Of a DNA stretch of 64,000 nt, positions 1-9,417 are shown one piece after another (positions within the stretch are counted from its first letter, which is position 1; the number at the start of each line of letters is the position of its first letter). The notes below the pieces were generated by a model that was given only the letters and a program-made list of their open reading frames with translations, was not told the DNA's origin and made no database searches. Source of the DNA: Paenibacillus sp. Root444D2 (GTDB taxonomy: Bacteria; Bacillota; Bacilli; Paenibacillales; NBRC-103111); the NCBI RefSeq assembly GCF_001426375.1, contig NZ_LMEO01000045.1, forward strand, positions 56,742 through 120,741, read 5' to 3'. The position numbers and the translations under genes are program-made.

Positions 1-904
1 CGAGCGCTTTCGTAGCCGCTTCGATTTCCCACTGACCGTTAATAAACATCGCTGCTTTACCTTCATGGAAGAGCGCTGCTGCTTGATCGTAATTTAAGTT
101 CGTTGCGCCTTTTGGCAGCATGCCTGCTTTAACCAGCTCGATGATTTTCTCTGCAGCTGTTTTGTAAGCAGCATCATCTGCTTTGGCAAGGCCTTTATCA
201 AGCTTCGTCACACCAGCTGGTTCAGCGCGTGAAACGAACATGTCATAAAGGGCTACGCAAGGCCATTTTTCTTTAGCGAAAATGGAAAGTGGCGTAATGC
301 CTTTCGCATTGAACGCTTTAACTGCCGTCATCATTTCATCATAGGTAGTCGGCACTTTCACACCATTTTGTTGGAACAAATCTTTGTTGTAGTAAAGCAG
401 TGCTACTTCATTACCCGCATAAGGGAATGCGTAAGTGTGGCCGTCATCGGTTACAAGTGTATTCAATGCGCTTGGTTGCATTTTGTCTTTGAAGCCAAAT
501 TTAGTTACGTACTCATCCAGAACTAGAATATTATTGGATTTCTTAAACGTATCGATAATGTCTAATCCTGCTCCGAAAATGTCTGGCAGATTGCCTGTAG
601 CTGCATAAGTCTTCAGCTTCTGGCCATCATCTTGCGCTTGAATATCGAGCTCTAGCTCAACATTCGGCATTTCCTTCTTCAATTCCGCAACGGCATAATC
701 ATAAGGTGTTTTCGTATCTTCATCTGCGTATTGGGCATAAATTCTAAGTTTGACCGGCTTTGCATCCGACTTCACGGGTGCTGCTGTTGCTGCAGCCGTT
801 GGCGCGCTAGTTGCACCAGCATCTTTTGTTGTGTTTGTAGTTCCGCAAGCTGCAAGGCTAGTAGCCGCGAGCAAGCTTACAAGAGTAACTCCCATTTTTT
901 TCAT
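1..904 (-). CDS. Sugar ABC transporter substrate-binding lipoprotein (partial)
   Basis: Extracellular solute-binding protein, family 1, which captures a sugar outside the membrane for a binding-protein-dependent importer. The start is ATG at 904, placed by a GGAGGTCC ribosome site just upstream. A lipoprotein signal ends with LAAC and the lipidated Cys is about residue 20. A Thr/Ala/Pro-rich linker follows, then the mature domain beginning KLRIYAQYADEDT, with the typical FPYAGNEVALLYYNKDLF and AAMFINGQWEIEAA segments. The C-terminus lies off the left edge, so about 301 codons are seen. It sits downstream of a kinase/AraC regulator pair read in the same direction, behind a terminator-like hairpin, so that pair probably controls it. 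Permease genes are expected outside the window. The substrate cannot be told from sequence. Confidence 0.9.
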   Translation of the reverse strand, partial: MKKMGVTLVSLLAATSLAACGTTNTTKDAGATSAPTAAATAAPVKSDAKPVKLRIYAQYADEDTKTPYDYAVAELKKEMPNVELELDIQAQDDGQKLKTYAATGNLPDIFGAGLDIIDTFKKSNNILVLDEYVTKFGFKDKMQPSALNTLVTDDGHTYAFPYAGNEVALLYYNKDLFQQNGVKVPTTYDEMMTAVKAFNAKGITPLSIFAKEKWPCVALYDMFVSRAEPAGVTKLDKGLAKADDAAYKTAAEKIIELVKAGMLPKGATNLNYDQAAALFHEGKAAMFINGQWEIEAATKAL

Positions 905-965
905 TCGTTGGACCTCCCAGGCATCATGTGCTTTCTCTTCTTTACAACCTGAGTATAAAAGGAAA

Positions 966-998
966 AACCCCTTATGATAATGGAATAATCGAGGGGTT
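966..998 (-). terminator. Terminator-like hairpin after the yesN-type regulator
   Basis: AACCCCT (966-972) pairs with AGGGGTT (992-998) around a 19-base loop. On the minus strand the stem runs into TTTTTCC. It separates the response regulator from the binding protein. The large loop makes it a modest terminator, perhaps a partial one that sets relative expression. Confidence 0.5.
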
Positions 999-1025
999 CT
1001 TGTAAAATCCGCACATTCAGGAAAT

Positions 1026-2615
1026 TCATAAGCGGTTATTCTCATACTCACTAGGGGAATATCCAAAAAATTTCTTAAAGCTTTTACTGAAGTAGCTAGG
1101 ATCGTTAAAGCCGATTTTTTCGGCAATATCCGCAAGGCGTATGTTCCCTTTACCGAGTAAATCCTTCGCTTTATGCATACGAACATGCGTGACATAATCT
1201 GTGACCGTCATGCCGATTTCTTTCTTAAAAACAGCCCGGAGATAGCTGGGATTGATGTACACCTGCTGGGCAATTTGATCCAATTGCAGCTCGGGATCTC
1301 CGTGATGAAGCTCGATATATTCTTTGGCGGATTGAGCAATTTTCGACGATCGGGTCTTTCGGTGCTTCCCCGTATAAAGAATAGCTTGATTAAACAATTC
1401 CTTGATCCATACAGATGTGGCGTCAATGGATTCCAACCGTTTAATTTCACTATAGGGAAAAAAGGCTTCTCCGAAGCAATCTTCAATCGGATGTCCAGTT
1501 TCTGTAACATAAGACAAACAAACAGAAATAAGTCCCATGCTAATGACATAGGTGTAGTCTAAGGATAGCCGCTGATCACGAATCGTTTGGAAAATTTCTT
1601 CCAACTTAGCATCTACCTTATCCCCATTTTGCATGCGTAATTGTACGAGCAGCTCTTCATTCACTTCCGTGGGATAAAAGGCTTGAGTTCCTGACTCCAA
1701 AGCTTCTGATCCGTATGCGATAACACGATCATTCCCCAATACAAACTTATTTTGCAAGGCTTCAAGCGCCTCCAAATAAGAAGAACGAATCCCCTGATAG
1801 CCGGATTGACTCCGACCTACACCGACTGTGATCGTAAATTTCAAATATTTCTTGATCAGGAAACATAATTTCTCGTAACCGCCTAACGCAGGAGTTTCCA
1901 GCTCACCATTCCCTTGGTGCTCCACCAAGCAAATAATGCGCCCCTCAGGTCCATTGAAAATCAAGTGATTCTCCGTTTCCTCGAGCGCCTCGTTCAGAAT
2001 GTTCGTCACCGCATATTTCCAAAGTAAACGTTCACTCACTTTGTTCCACTTGAGATCCATGTTATCAATCTCAATACACGCGACCACAAAACATAGGGAC
2101 TCGAAGGATTCTCCGAACTGTTGAAGTCTTAAACTGGTCTCCTCATCGGAATGGTTGTAATCACCGCTTAACAAATGATTAAGAAAGCTCTCCTTCATCA
2201 ACTGCTGATTTTCCTTCAGTGTGGACTTCTCTTCTTGAGCCCTCTGATGCTCCTTCTGAAGCTTAAGCAATGTCAGCACCAATTCATCCTTCGAAAACGG
2301 CTTAAGAATGTAATCTTCAACCCCAAGCTTAAGCGCCTTTCGAGCATAATCAAATTCGTTATGGCCCGTAATCAGCACCACGCTTGTAGCTGGATATCGC
2401 TCCTTCAATTGCTCCGTCAGCGTGAGTCCATCCATAAACGGCATGGTAATATCCACAAGGGCAATATCAGGACGATGCACGTCAACTTGTTCTAACGCCT
2501 CGACCCCATTTTTGGCTTCTGCGCATATTTCAAATCCATAAGCTTCCCAATCTAATGCCGTTCGCAAGTATTCCCGGAAAATGGATTCGTCATCCACAAT
2601 TAGTATTTTCTGCAT
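1026..2615 (-). CDS. AraC-type response regulator (YesN family)
   Basis: Cytoplasmic transcription factor of a two-component system. The N-terminal receiver domain (about 1-120) has the acidic pair VDDE and the phosphoacceptor Asp in IALVDITMP (about residue 55). A long middle region follows, with coiled-coil character near 125-145. The C-terminal AraC double helix-turn-helix (about 425-525) has AQQVYINPSYLRAVFKKEIG and the conserved end GFNDPSYFSKSFKKFFGYSP. The 529-residue length fits the YesN class. The start is ATG at 2615 behind GAGGAAGG. It begins 3 bases after the kinase gene stops, so the pair is co-transcribed and probably translationally coupled. It probably activates the sugar transport genes to the left. 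Confidence 0.93.
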   Translation of the reverse strand: MQKILIVDDESIFREYLRTALDWEAYGFEICAEAKNGVEALEQVDVHRPDIALVDITMPFMDGLTLTEQLKERYPATSVVLITGHNEFDYARKALKLGVEDYILKPFSKDELVLTLLKLQKEHQRAQEEKSTLKENQQLMKESFLNHLLSGDYNHSDEETSLRLQQFGESFESLCFVVACIEIDNMDLKWNKVSERLLWKYAVTNILNEALEETENHLIFNGPEGRIICLVEHQGNGELETPALGGYEKLCFLIKKYLKFTITVGVGRSQSGYQGIRSSYLEALEALQNKFVLGNDRVIAYGSEALESGTQAFYPTEVNEELLVQLRMQNGDKVDAKLEEIFQTIRDQRLSLDYTYVISMGLISVCLSYVTETGHPIEDCFGEAFFPYSEIKRLESIDATSVWIKELFNQAILYTGKHRKTRSSKIAQSAKEYIELHHGDPELQLDQIAQQVYINPSYLRAVFKKEIGMTVTDYVTHVRMHKAKDLLGKGNIRLADIAEKIGFNDPSYFSKSFKKFFGYSPSEYENNRL

Positions 2616-2618
2616 ATT

Positions 2619-4421
2619 TTAACCTTCCTCACTTTGAAAAGGGAGCCATAATGTAACTTCTGTGCCCTGCCCTAGTTGACTTTCAATTTGTAGGCCATAA
2701 TCATCGCCAAAATAAAGCTGTATACGGTCATTCACGTTCCTTAACCCATAGCCAACTGCTTGCTCTGGAGATTCCGGTTTCTTCACAAGAGCCTCAAGCC
2801 GCTCCGGCAGCATGCCAACCCCGTCATCGCTGACGATAATCTTGATTTTACCCTCCACAATTTCACCTGTTACCCTTAGAAGCCCCAGGCTGCCCTTCGT
2901 TTTAAGACCATGATAGATCGCATTCTCTACGAGCGGCTGAATGGTTAATTTCGGGATAAGACCACCGAGCACTTCACCCCGGATATCAAATTCAAAGGTA
3001 AACACATCGGAATAACGGATACGCTGGATGGATAAATAATCCTTCACATTGCGGACTTCCTCCTCGATCGTTATCGTCTCTCTTCCTTTACTCAGAGCAA
3101 CGCGATAGAAATCGGCCAACGCTTTGGTTGTTCGCTGTACATCCCGTGCTCGTCCCATTTCTGACAAGGTGTAAATAACATCTAACGTGTTATACAGAAA
3201 ATGCGGTTTAATTTGCGCCTGAATAAGCGCCAGCTCATATTCACGCTTCTTCTTTTGCTCAAAATTAATGTTCGTCAGCAGCTCTTGAACTCGCCTGATC
3301 ATGGCATTGAAGCCCGAAGCCAATAAACCAATCTCATCCTCTGAATTCACCTGGAATTCAATGTTCAGACTGCCTTCTTTGACCTTCTTCATATGTTTGG
3401 TTAGCCCCATGATCGGTTTGGCAATCAATTGCGAAAGCATACCCGCACCAAGTAAAGCAAAAAATAAACAGATCAACCCAATACATACAATAAGGACAGT
3501 GATTTTACGCGTATCTGCGGTTAGAGATTCAAGCGGAGCCATCGAGATGAGCTTCCACCCAAAGCTAGGAACATCGGAGCTTACGACAAGCGTTTTCTCA
3601 TGTTGAAAAGAGGTTAGATCCGACGTATCCTTACTGGAAGTAATCCAGTTTTTCATCGTTGGATCGGCAACTTCTTGAAGTAAATCCTCAGGGTGCTGTG
3701 ATGAAATAACGACGCCTTCCTCATTCACGATAAAATAGCTGCCATCCTGGATGGAGCCGATTTTTTGATAAATCGCAGATAAGGTGCTTTCTTTGATATT
3801 CAGTACGAGCATACCGAGCTGTTGTCCCGTATAAATATTTACAATCCGCTTACCTAGCGTCATGACAATTTCTTGCGAATCAGGGGTCAAGTAATTACGC
3901 TGCTGCATGGGAAACCAAATATTTTTATTGCCAATGGAGGCGTCAACCTGTTTAAGCATTTCACTGCTCGCGATCAACTCCCGATTCCGTTCCATAAGGA
4001 GATTAGATCCAAAAACTCGACCATTCGCATCTATAAACGCAGCCGATTGGACATCGGGAAATACAAGCAGGGCAAAGCTCAACTGATTCGTAATCTGCGT
4101 GTACATCTGTAAGCTCGTTTCCGCTGTCCCCTGAGATTGCGGGTCTTCTACGATTAATTTGTTGAGATTGATCGTCAGCATATTGGCGCAGCTTTCTACA
4201 TTCGTTAACATGCCTGTGATGCGCGTAATAATGAGGGACGAGTTATCCGAAACATTTTTAATCGTCTTTTTGACAATCGCATTCGTGTACACCTGATTCG
4301 AAACAAAACCTAGTACAAATAAAGGCACGAAGATTAGAGGAAAATAAATCATGATAATTTTATAGCGAATACGTTGATTACGAAACCAAGGCATGGTTAT
4401 ATATTTTTGTAGAAACTGCAT
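2619..4421 (-). CDS. Sensor histidine kinase (YesM family)
   Basis: Membrane sensor kinase partnered with the AraC-type regulator that follows at once. It has a transmembrane segment near the N-terminus (IIMIYFPLIFVPLFVLGFV), a large extracellular dCache-like sensor, a second membrane segment (VLIVCIGLICLFFALLGAGM) and a HAMP domain. The His_kinase/HATPase core follows, with the phosphoacceptor box IQAQIKPHFLYNTLDVIY and the G boxes VSDDGVGM and GYGLRNVNDRI. An in-frame TTG at 4442 exists, but ATG at 4421 has AGGGGG six bases upstream and is preferred (about 601 residues). The likely signal is an extracellular carbohydrate, by analogy with the family. The ligand is unknown. Confidence 0.92.
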   Translation of the reverse strand: MQFLQKYITMPWFRNQRIRYKIIMIYFPLIFVPLFVLGFVSNQVYTNAIVKKTIKNVSDNSSLIITRITGMLTNVESCANMLTINLNKLIVEDPQSQGTAETSLQMYTQITNQLSFALLVFPDVQSAAFIDANGRVFGSNLLMERNRELIASSEMLKQVDASIGNKNIWFPMQQRNYLTPDSQEIVMTLGKRIVNIYTGQQLGMLVLNIKESTLSAIYQKIGSIQDGSYFIVNEEGVVISSQHPEDLLQEVADPTMKNWITSSKDTSDLTSFQHEKTLVVSSDVPSFGWKLISMAPLESLTADTRKITVLIVCIGLICLFFALLGAGMLSQLIAKPIMGLTKHMKKVKEGSLNIEFQVNSEDEIGLLASGFNAMIRRVQELLTNINFEQKKKREYELALIQAQIKPHFLYNTLDVIYTLSEMGRARDVQRTTKALADFYRVALSKGRETITIEEEVRNVKDYLSIQRIRYSDVFTFEFDIRGEVLGGLIPKLTIQPLVENAIYHGLKTKGSLGLLRVTGEIVEGKIKIIVSDDGVGMLPERLEALVKKPESPEQAVGYGLRNVNDRIQLYFGDDYGLQIESQLGQGTEVTLWLPFQSEEG

Positions 4422-4454
4422 GGTTTGCCCCCTACTTATCAAAAACTAAAAAAA

Positions 4455-4502
4455 CCTATACAATCCACCGTCAGGCAATACCTGTCGGTTATATTGTATA
4501 GG
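4455..4502 (-). terminator. Terminator retained after the chemotaxis receptor remnant
   Basis: Arms CCTATACAAT and ATTGTATAGG enclose a second short stem. On the minus strand the hairpin runs into TTTTTTTAG (4448-4454). It lies just after the remnant's stop and looks intact although the gene is decayed. Confidence 0.8.
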
Positions 4503-4543
4503 ATTCGTCTACTCATTGAAACTAGCCAAATCTATATTCATAT

Positions 4544-4964
4544 TTACACATTAATTCGTTGAATAGATAATCGCATTTCATCCGTTAATCCGCTCAAAGC
4601 CGTTGCTGAGTCAGCTATTTCTTGGGCAATCTTAAGTTGATCCTGTGTCAGCTTGTGAATGTTCTGCGTTCCGTCGGATGAAGCTTTTGCAATATTCGCT
4701 ATATCTACAACAGATGCTTTGCGTACGGTATTGGTCTAGTTCCTGCCTGATATTCCAATACAGCTCGTTCTCCTTCGGATCTTTTAAAAATTGTTCCCAT
4801 CTACTTGCATCGATCCCTTGCACATAGCTCTCTGCCAATCGAATGCCATAGCTGGATATGGCTTCCATACTCGCTTTCTTGGCATTTCTGATTTCAATGA
4901 AAATATTACCTGCAGACAATGCCAAAATGACTATCATCACGGCCGCAATGATACGCACGAACAT
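4544..4964 (-). pseudogene. Internally deleted methyl-accepting chemotaxis protein
   Basis: The 5' part (from 4964) encodes a transmembrane start (MFVRIIAAVMIVILALSAG) and the beginning of a sensor domain ending near ELDQYRT. At about 4730 the reading frame changes. In the next frame the sequence continues as VVDIANIAKASSDGTQNIHK through a stretch ending MRLSIQRINV and a TAA at 4544-4546, which is typical of the extreme C-terminal tail of a chemoreceptor. So the two ends of a receptor of about 550-600 residues are joined with the HAMP and signalling domain missing, and out of frame. The out-of-frame reading would give a nonsense tail. A proper terminator follows. I call it a deletion remnant, not a functional gene. 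Confidence 0.75.
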
Positions 4965-5022
4965 TGAACTTATTTCTTTTTAAGGTATTCTTCAGATTAC
5001 TATGTTAGGTTACTAGTTAAGG

Positions 5023-5631
5023 TTGAACAATTTGAAGCAAAGACAGGTGACAAGATTGACAACGACCGGTTTATTCGACTCCTTCCCTCTACTTACAACA
5101 AACCGTTTATGTTTGCGTCAAATGAACACTGAGGATGCTGAGGATCTTTATCTCTTCTATTCCGACTCCAAGGTCACCCAATATCTAGACTGGAATGGCC
5201 CTGCCTCTATCCAAGATTCCATAGACTTAATTCACTCATGGAATCAATATTTTCAAGATAAACGGCTATTCCCTTGGGGGATATCTTTGAAGACCGATCC
5301 CACCTTAATTGGCACCGTCATGTTCATGCCGATTCGAGATACGTTTGAAAAGAAGCCTCTTCTTCCTCTCAACGTTGGTTTCGAATTAAACCGTCATTAT
5401 TGGAATAAGGGCATCATGTCCGAAGCACTTGAAGCTGTTCTTGCCTTTAGTCGGGAACATATTGGCGCACATCGTATTCAAGCAGAAGTATTTCCTGAAA
5501 ATAAAGCTTCTTTGAAGGTATTGGAGAAGCTGGGCTTTAAGCAAGAAGGACTGATGCATCAATATCTGATGCATGAAGTCACGCGGACATTTCTGGATGT
5601 GATCATGCTTGCTTTTATTAATAATACATAA
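5023..5631 (+). CDS. GNAT-family N-acetyltransferase (RimJ/RimL-like)
   Basis: Cytoplasmic acetyl-CoA-dependent acetyltransferase. LTTNRLCLRQM near the N-terminus and the C-terminal stretch NVGFELNRHYWNKGIMSEAL followed by HRIQAEVFPENKASLKVLEKLGF match the RimJ-like GNAT pattern, including the acetyl-CoA-binding region and the N-x-x-S-x-x-V-L-E-K-L-G-F motif. The longest frame begins with TTG at 5023. A better ribosome site (AGGTGA, 5045-5050) precedes TTG at 5056, giving about 191 residues. The substrate (ribosomal protein, amino acid or antibiotic) cannot be inferred. It is a single-gene unit with its own terminator. Confidence 0.88.
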   Translation: MNNLKQRQVTRLTTTGLFDSFPLLTTNRLCLRQMNTEDAEDLYLFYSDSKVTQYLDWNGPASIQDSIDLIHSWNQYFQDKRLFPWGISLKTDPTLIGTVMFMPIRDTFEKKPLLPLNVGFELNRHYWNKGIMSEALEAVLAFSREHIGAHRIQAEVFPENKASLKVLEKLGFKQEGLMHQYLMHEVTRTFLDVIMLAFINNT

Positions 5632-5660
5632 AGTCCGAGGAGTCGTAACCGCTCGGACTT
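5631..5660. terminator. Terminator after the GNAT gene
   Basis: AAGTCCGAG (5631-5639) pairs with CTCGGACTT (5652-5660) around a 12-base loop, followed by CTCTTCT on the plus strand. Confidence 0.65.
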
Positions 5661-5722
5661 CTCTTCTATCCTATTGTTTAACCAACTGCCACTTCTTGCT
5701 GAGTCAGCACACTTCTTTCTCA

Positions 5723-6736
5723 TTATGTACTCTGTCTAACAATGAGCTTAGGCTCCAGAACCGTCAGTTTCTTCACTTTTTCCTTCTGAATCAATCTCGA
5801 TAATAATGCCATCGCTTGACTCCCAAGCTCTTCACTATGCTGCGAAACAGTTGTCAGTTCGGGATTCATCGCAGAAGCTAATTGGGTGTCATCAAACCCT
5901 GCAATCGCGATGTCTTCGGGAATCCGCAACCCGCGTGAAATAGCCGCTTTCATAGCACCAATGGCTACGTAATCGTTAATACAAAGAAAGGCCGTTGGAC
6001 AATTTGGCAGCGTAAGGAACTGATCCATCAACTTGCGGCCGCATTCCATAGAGAAGTCTCCCAAGCGTACGATTTGTTTGCGAAAAGGGAGATCATTCGC
6101 TCCCAGCGTACTTTTGTAGGCTTGCAGCTTTTCCATCGTTGTTGTCGTTTCAGCGCTTCCCCCTAAGAAGCCGATGCTTCGATGCCCGCGATCAATAAGG
6201 TGCTGCATAATGAGCTGGGTCCCCGCATACTCGTCCGTTTTCACCCGATGACAGGGATGCCCCGGAAGACTGCCATTAATTAAGACAATTGGAATTCTCT
6301 TCTGGATATCCACGACTTCCTGTACGAGCAGTTCGGGGCATAGGCGTGAATTAATTCGTCCCCCCATGAAAATGAGTCCTTCCACCTGTCTTTCACAAAG
6401 CAGATTTAAATATTCAGATTCTCTGCTGAAGTTGCTAAATGTATTACATAGAAAGAGTGTGAATCCCAGCTTCATCGCAGCTCGCTCTGCCCCTCCGAAC
6501 ACCTCAGGGAAAAACATGTTACTGCTATCTGGGAATAATACGCCAATCATGCCCGTTTTCTTATTCACCAGACTGCGTGCCAACGCATTGGGCTGAAACT
6601 TATGCTTTTCAATAATCGCCATAATCCTCTGCCTAGTCGAGGTTCGAACGGGTGCGGTATCATTGAGAACACGGGAAACTGTCGCGACGGAGACGTTCGC
6701 TTCTCGGGCAATATCATAGACGGTTATAGATTCCAA
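5723..6736 (-). CDS. LacI-family transcriptional regulator
   Basis: DNA-binding repressor with an N-terminal LacI helix-turn-helix (VYDIAREANVSVATVSRVLN, about 5-25), the hinge region PNALARSLVNKKT, and a periplasmic-binding-protein-like effector domain (IGVLFPDSSNMFFPEV onward, to a C-terminal DTQLASAMNPELTTVSQ). Start TTG at 6736 is supported by GGAGAG seven bases upstream. 337 residues is normal for the family. It lies just downstream of the GH35/permease/permease/binding-protein operon in the same direction, behind a strong terminator. It is the natural candidate to bind the 14-bp palindrome in that operon's promoter (13238-13251). This link is inferred. Confidence 0.93.
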   Translation of the reverse strand: MESITVYDIAREANVSVATVSRVLNDTAPVRTSTRQRIMAIIEKHKFQPNALARSLVNKKTGMIGVLFPDSSNMFFPEVFGGAERAAMKLGFTLFLCNTFSNFSRESEYLNLLCERQVEGLIFMGGRINSRLCPELLVQEVVDIQKRIPIVLINGSLPGHPCHRVKTDEYAGTQLIMQHLIDRGHRSIGFLGGSAETTTTMEKLQAYKSTLGANDLPFRKQIVRLGDFSMECGRKLMDQFLTLPNCPTAFLCINDYVAIGAMKAAISRGLRIPEDIAIAGFDDTQLASAMNPELTTVSQHSEELGSQAMALLSRLIQKEKVKKLTVLEPKLIVRQST

Positions 6737-6768
6737 GAATACACTCTCCGTTACGTCAAAATGTAAAG

Positions 6769-6800
6769 ATCGAAGGCCTGTTCAGAGACAGACCTTCGAT
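6769..6800 (-). terminator. Terminator of the GH35/ABC operon
   Basis: A 13-bp stem, ATCGAAGGTCTGT against ACAGGCCTTCGAT on the minus strand, has one G-U pair and a 6-base loop, and is followed by CTTTACATTTT. It separates the binding-protein gene from the lacI-type gene. Confidence 0.75.
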
Positions 6801-6810
6801 ATCTTTATCC

Positions 6811-8418
6811 TTATTTGCTGCTTTCTACAGTGGTTTTGAAGGCATCCAATTGTTTTTGGACTTCAGCCATCAGCTTATCAAAACCTGCTGTTTTCAGCTT
6901 CGCGCGGAAATCATCAACTGCTTTGACTGGGTCTCCCGCTTTGCCATAAAGAATCGCAGGTCCCATTTGTCCAACAACTTGAGTAACCGCAGTCAGCTCG
7001 TTTGACACAGGTCCCTTATCGAAAACGAATCGGCCATATGGGAATGGCTTTTTGATTTTGTCATAGGATGCATAAATCGCGCCTTTTCCTGAATACTCAT
7101 TGCCATCTGGAATTTCATTCTTATCGATACGTCCACCCCAGAAGTTGGAATAGAATTCGTCTCTTTGTACATCATAACCATCTGGACGGAAACGTTTGCC
7201 ATCTTTGACGACGTACTGCACGCCTTCCAAGCCGTAATTCATCAAACGATACACTTCCGGGTCTTGACGAATCAGCTCGTAGACCATCAGAGCGCGCTCC
7301 GGATGCTTGCTTTTCGCACCAATGGAAGTCCCTCCGTGCGTGATCGACATGGATACGAGATTGTTGCGTGTAGCCGAGAATGGAAAGAACTGGAGATCCG
7401 ATCCTGGCTGCAGCTTATCCATTTTGATACGTTCACCAAGGAAGGTTTGCGTATGATGCTGATCAACGCTTGTCTTACCAGCCTCAAGCTCTGAACGGTT
7501 ATCGCCTTTATAGTTCAGCACGTCATCTCGCCAGAAGCCTTTGTCGCCCCAATCCTTCATGAGTTTGGCAAAATTCACGAAGGTATCATCAAGAATAGGA
7601 CTGTAGGCTTTATACTTCTCATCATAGGATTTGCCGTAGATTAGACCGAAGAGACCTGTACTAACCGGAAGTTCAATCGCATCTGTGTAGGAATTGATGT
7701 AGCCACCAATATTACCTGCGGCGGTACCATTCGCATCCCAAGGAACAACGCCTGGCTTCTTATCCTTCACACCTTGGAAATAGGTCTCCAGCTGCTTCCA
7801 ATCTGTAATCGGCGTCGTGATCCCAAACTCTTTGGCCCAATCGCCCCGATACAAGAAACCGTGATTAACCCACTGCGTATAATGATCTTCAGGAATCAGC
7901 ATGATCTGATTCTTGTACTTCGTTTCAGCCCAGTTCTCTGGCGGTACTTCCTTCCAAGTTAACGGCGCATACACAGGAAGCAGCTTATCCAGCGGCTGGA
8001 AAGCACCTTTTTGGGCATTCTGCCACGTATCCAACCAATCTGTTGCAACCGTAATCAAATCAACTGGTTCTCCTGAAGCAAGCAAAAGATTATATTTGGT
8101 TTGCCAATCGGCCCATTCAACCCATTTAATTTCCAGTTTTGCATTTGCTTTTTGTTTCAAAATGGCGTTGACCTTCTCCATCACCTTTTCAAATTGACCA
8201 TTCTTCGGTTTATCCCCCAACATCACGTAGGAAATCGTTTGGAACTCGGAGGTGTCAATTTTGCCGGATGGTGCTGCTGTCCCTGTTGCCGTAGCAGTCG
8301 CTGTCCCTTTATCCGTGGAGCTAGTTCCTGTACTGCTAGGTGTGGTGCACGCCGTCAAGCTTACAGCAAGCGTCGCTGCCAGAGCTACACTAAGCGCTTT
8401 CTTTTTTCTCTTGAACAT
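6811..8418 (-). CDS. Sugar-binding lipoprotein of the GH35 operon (LplA-like)
   Basis: Extracellular solute-binding protein of the long (about 535 residues) LplA/YtcQ class that works with LplB/LplC-type permeases. The lipoprotein signal has basic residues, then LAATLAVSLTAC, with Cys near residue 24 and a Thr/Ala/Gly-rich linker. The mature part includes QTISYVMLGDKPKNGQ and KWVEWADWQTKYNLLLASGE. The longer in-frame start is rejected: GGGGAGG lies nine bases before ATG at 8418. It is the last gene of the GH35 operon, 42 bases after the permease, and a terminator follows. No ATPase gene is present, which is usual for this class because a shared MsmX-type ATPase serves many importers. The substrate is probably an oligosaccharide that carries galactosides, inferred from the GH35 gene. 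Confidence 0.9.
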   Translation of the reverse strand: MFKRKKKALSVALAATLAVSLTACTTPSSTGTSSTDKGTATATATGTAAPSGKIDTSEFQTISYVMLGDKPKNGQFEKVMEKVNAILKQKANAKLEIKWVEWADWQTKYNLLLASGEPVDLITVATDWLDTWQNAQKGAFQPLDKLLPVYAPLTWKEVPPENWAETKYKNQIMLIPEDHYTQWVNHGFLYRGDWAKEFGITTPITDWKQLETYFQGVKDKKPGVVPWDANGTAAGNIGGYINSYTDAIELPVSTGLFGLIYGKSYDEKYKAYSPILDDTFVNFAKLMKDWGDKGFWRDDVLNYKGDNRSELEAGKTSVDQHHTQTFLGERIKMDKLQPGSDLQFFPFSATRNNLVSMSITHGGTSIGAKSKHPERALMVYELIRQDPEVYRLMNYGLEGVQYVVKDGKRFRPDGYDVQRDEFYSNFWGGRIDKNEIPDGNEYSGKGAIYASYDKIKKPFPYGRFVFDKGPVSNELTAVTQVVGQMGPAILYGKAGDPVKAVDDFRAKLKTAGFDKLMAEVQKQLDAFKTTVESSK

Positions 8419-8460
8419 ACGGATTTGCCTCCCCATAATCATTTTGGTATATGCTTTGCG

Positions 8461-9369
8461 TTAGCCTTTAACAGCACCAACGGTAATACCTTGGATAAAA
8501 TATTTCTGCACCATCGGATAAAAGAGAATGACCGGTCCCGTTGCAACTACGGCGGTAGCCATTTTCATGGACTCTAGCGGCATATCCCTTGGCTGTACAT
8601 TGGAGGAAACCGATGAGTTTTTGATAAAATCGGCACTTGTTACGACGTTGTACAGGAACAATTGAAGCGGCCTATACTTCAAATCGGGCGATAGGAACAG
8701 CATCGCATTGTACCATTCATTCCAATAACCCAAAGCAATAAACAATCCAATTGTCGCCAGTGCCGGTGTTGTCATAGGCAGGATGAGCTTGGTGAAAATC
8801 TTGAAATCACCCGCCCCGTCCATTTTGGCCGATTCTGTAATCGCATGCGGAATGGATCTAACGAAGCTTTTCATCATAATAATGAGAAAAGGGCTCATCA
8901 GTCCGGGCAGCAGGACAGCCAAATAGTTATCCTTCAGATGCAGCCACTGCGTCATAATTAAGTAAAAGGGGACAACCCCGCCTTGAAACAACGTTGTAAA
9001 GTAAATGAAGAAGGAGATCCGATTGCGATAAGGAAAATCAGGACGCTGCAAGGAATAACCCGTCATGGCTACGATAAATAGTCCAATGGTTGTTCCAATC
9101 AGCGTAATGCCGAGCGTGACCCCATAAGAGCCGATGATGACGCCAGGGTTCTCGAAGACAATTTTATAAGCAAACGTACTAAACTCTCTAGGCCACAAAT
9201 TATAGCCGTGTAACGTGATTGATTTCTCTGCTGTGAACGACGTCCCAAGGACGAGAAGAAAAGGTGCTAAACAGAAGATTGCAAATAGACCAATAAAGAA
9301 GTAGCCGAATAGCCGAATGGCCACCGATGAGAAATCAGTTCCCCTTTGACGTGCGATGACTTGTTCCAC
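8461..9369 (-). CDS. Sugar ABC transporter permease (LplC-like)
   Basis: Inner-membrane permease of the carbohydrate CUT1 group. There are six predicted membrane segments, the first at FGYFFIGLFAIFCLAPFLLVL. The cytoplasmic EAA loop ITESAKMDGAGDFKIFTKLI contacts the ATPase. The C-terminus YFIQGITVGAVKG is typical of the LplC/YtcP class. GTG at 9369, behind TAGGAGGG with six bases of spacing, is a better start than the upstream ATG at 9405 (about 302 residues). It follows the LplB-like permease and precedes the binding protein in one operon. Confidence 0.92.
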   Translation of the reverse strand: MEQVIARQRGTDFSSVAIRLFGYFFIGLFAIFCLAPFLLVLGTSFTAEKSITLHGYNLWPREFSTFAYKIVFENPGVIIGSYGVTLGITLIGTTIGLFIVAMTGYSLQRPDFPYRNRISFFIYFTTLFQGGVVPFYLIMTQWLHLKDNYLAVLLPGLMSPFLIIMMKSFVRSIPHAITESAKMDGAGDFKIFTKLILPMTTPALATIGLFIALGYWNEWYNAMLFLSPDLKYRPLQLFLYNVVTSADFIKNSSVSSNVQPRDMPLESMKMATAVVATGPVILFYPMVQKYFIQGITVGAVKG

Positions 9370-9417
9370 GTATGTCCCTCCTAACCAATCTAAATTGATG
9401 AACACTTACATGTTGAA

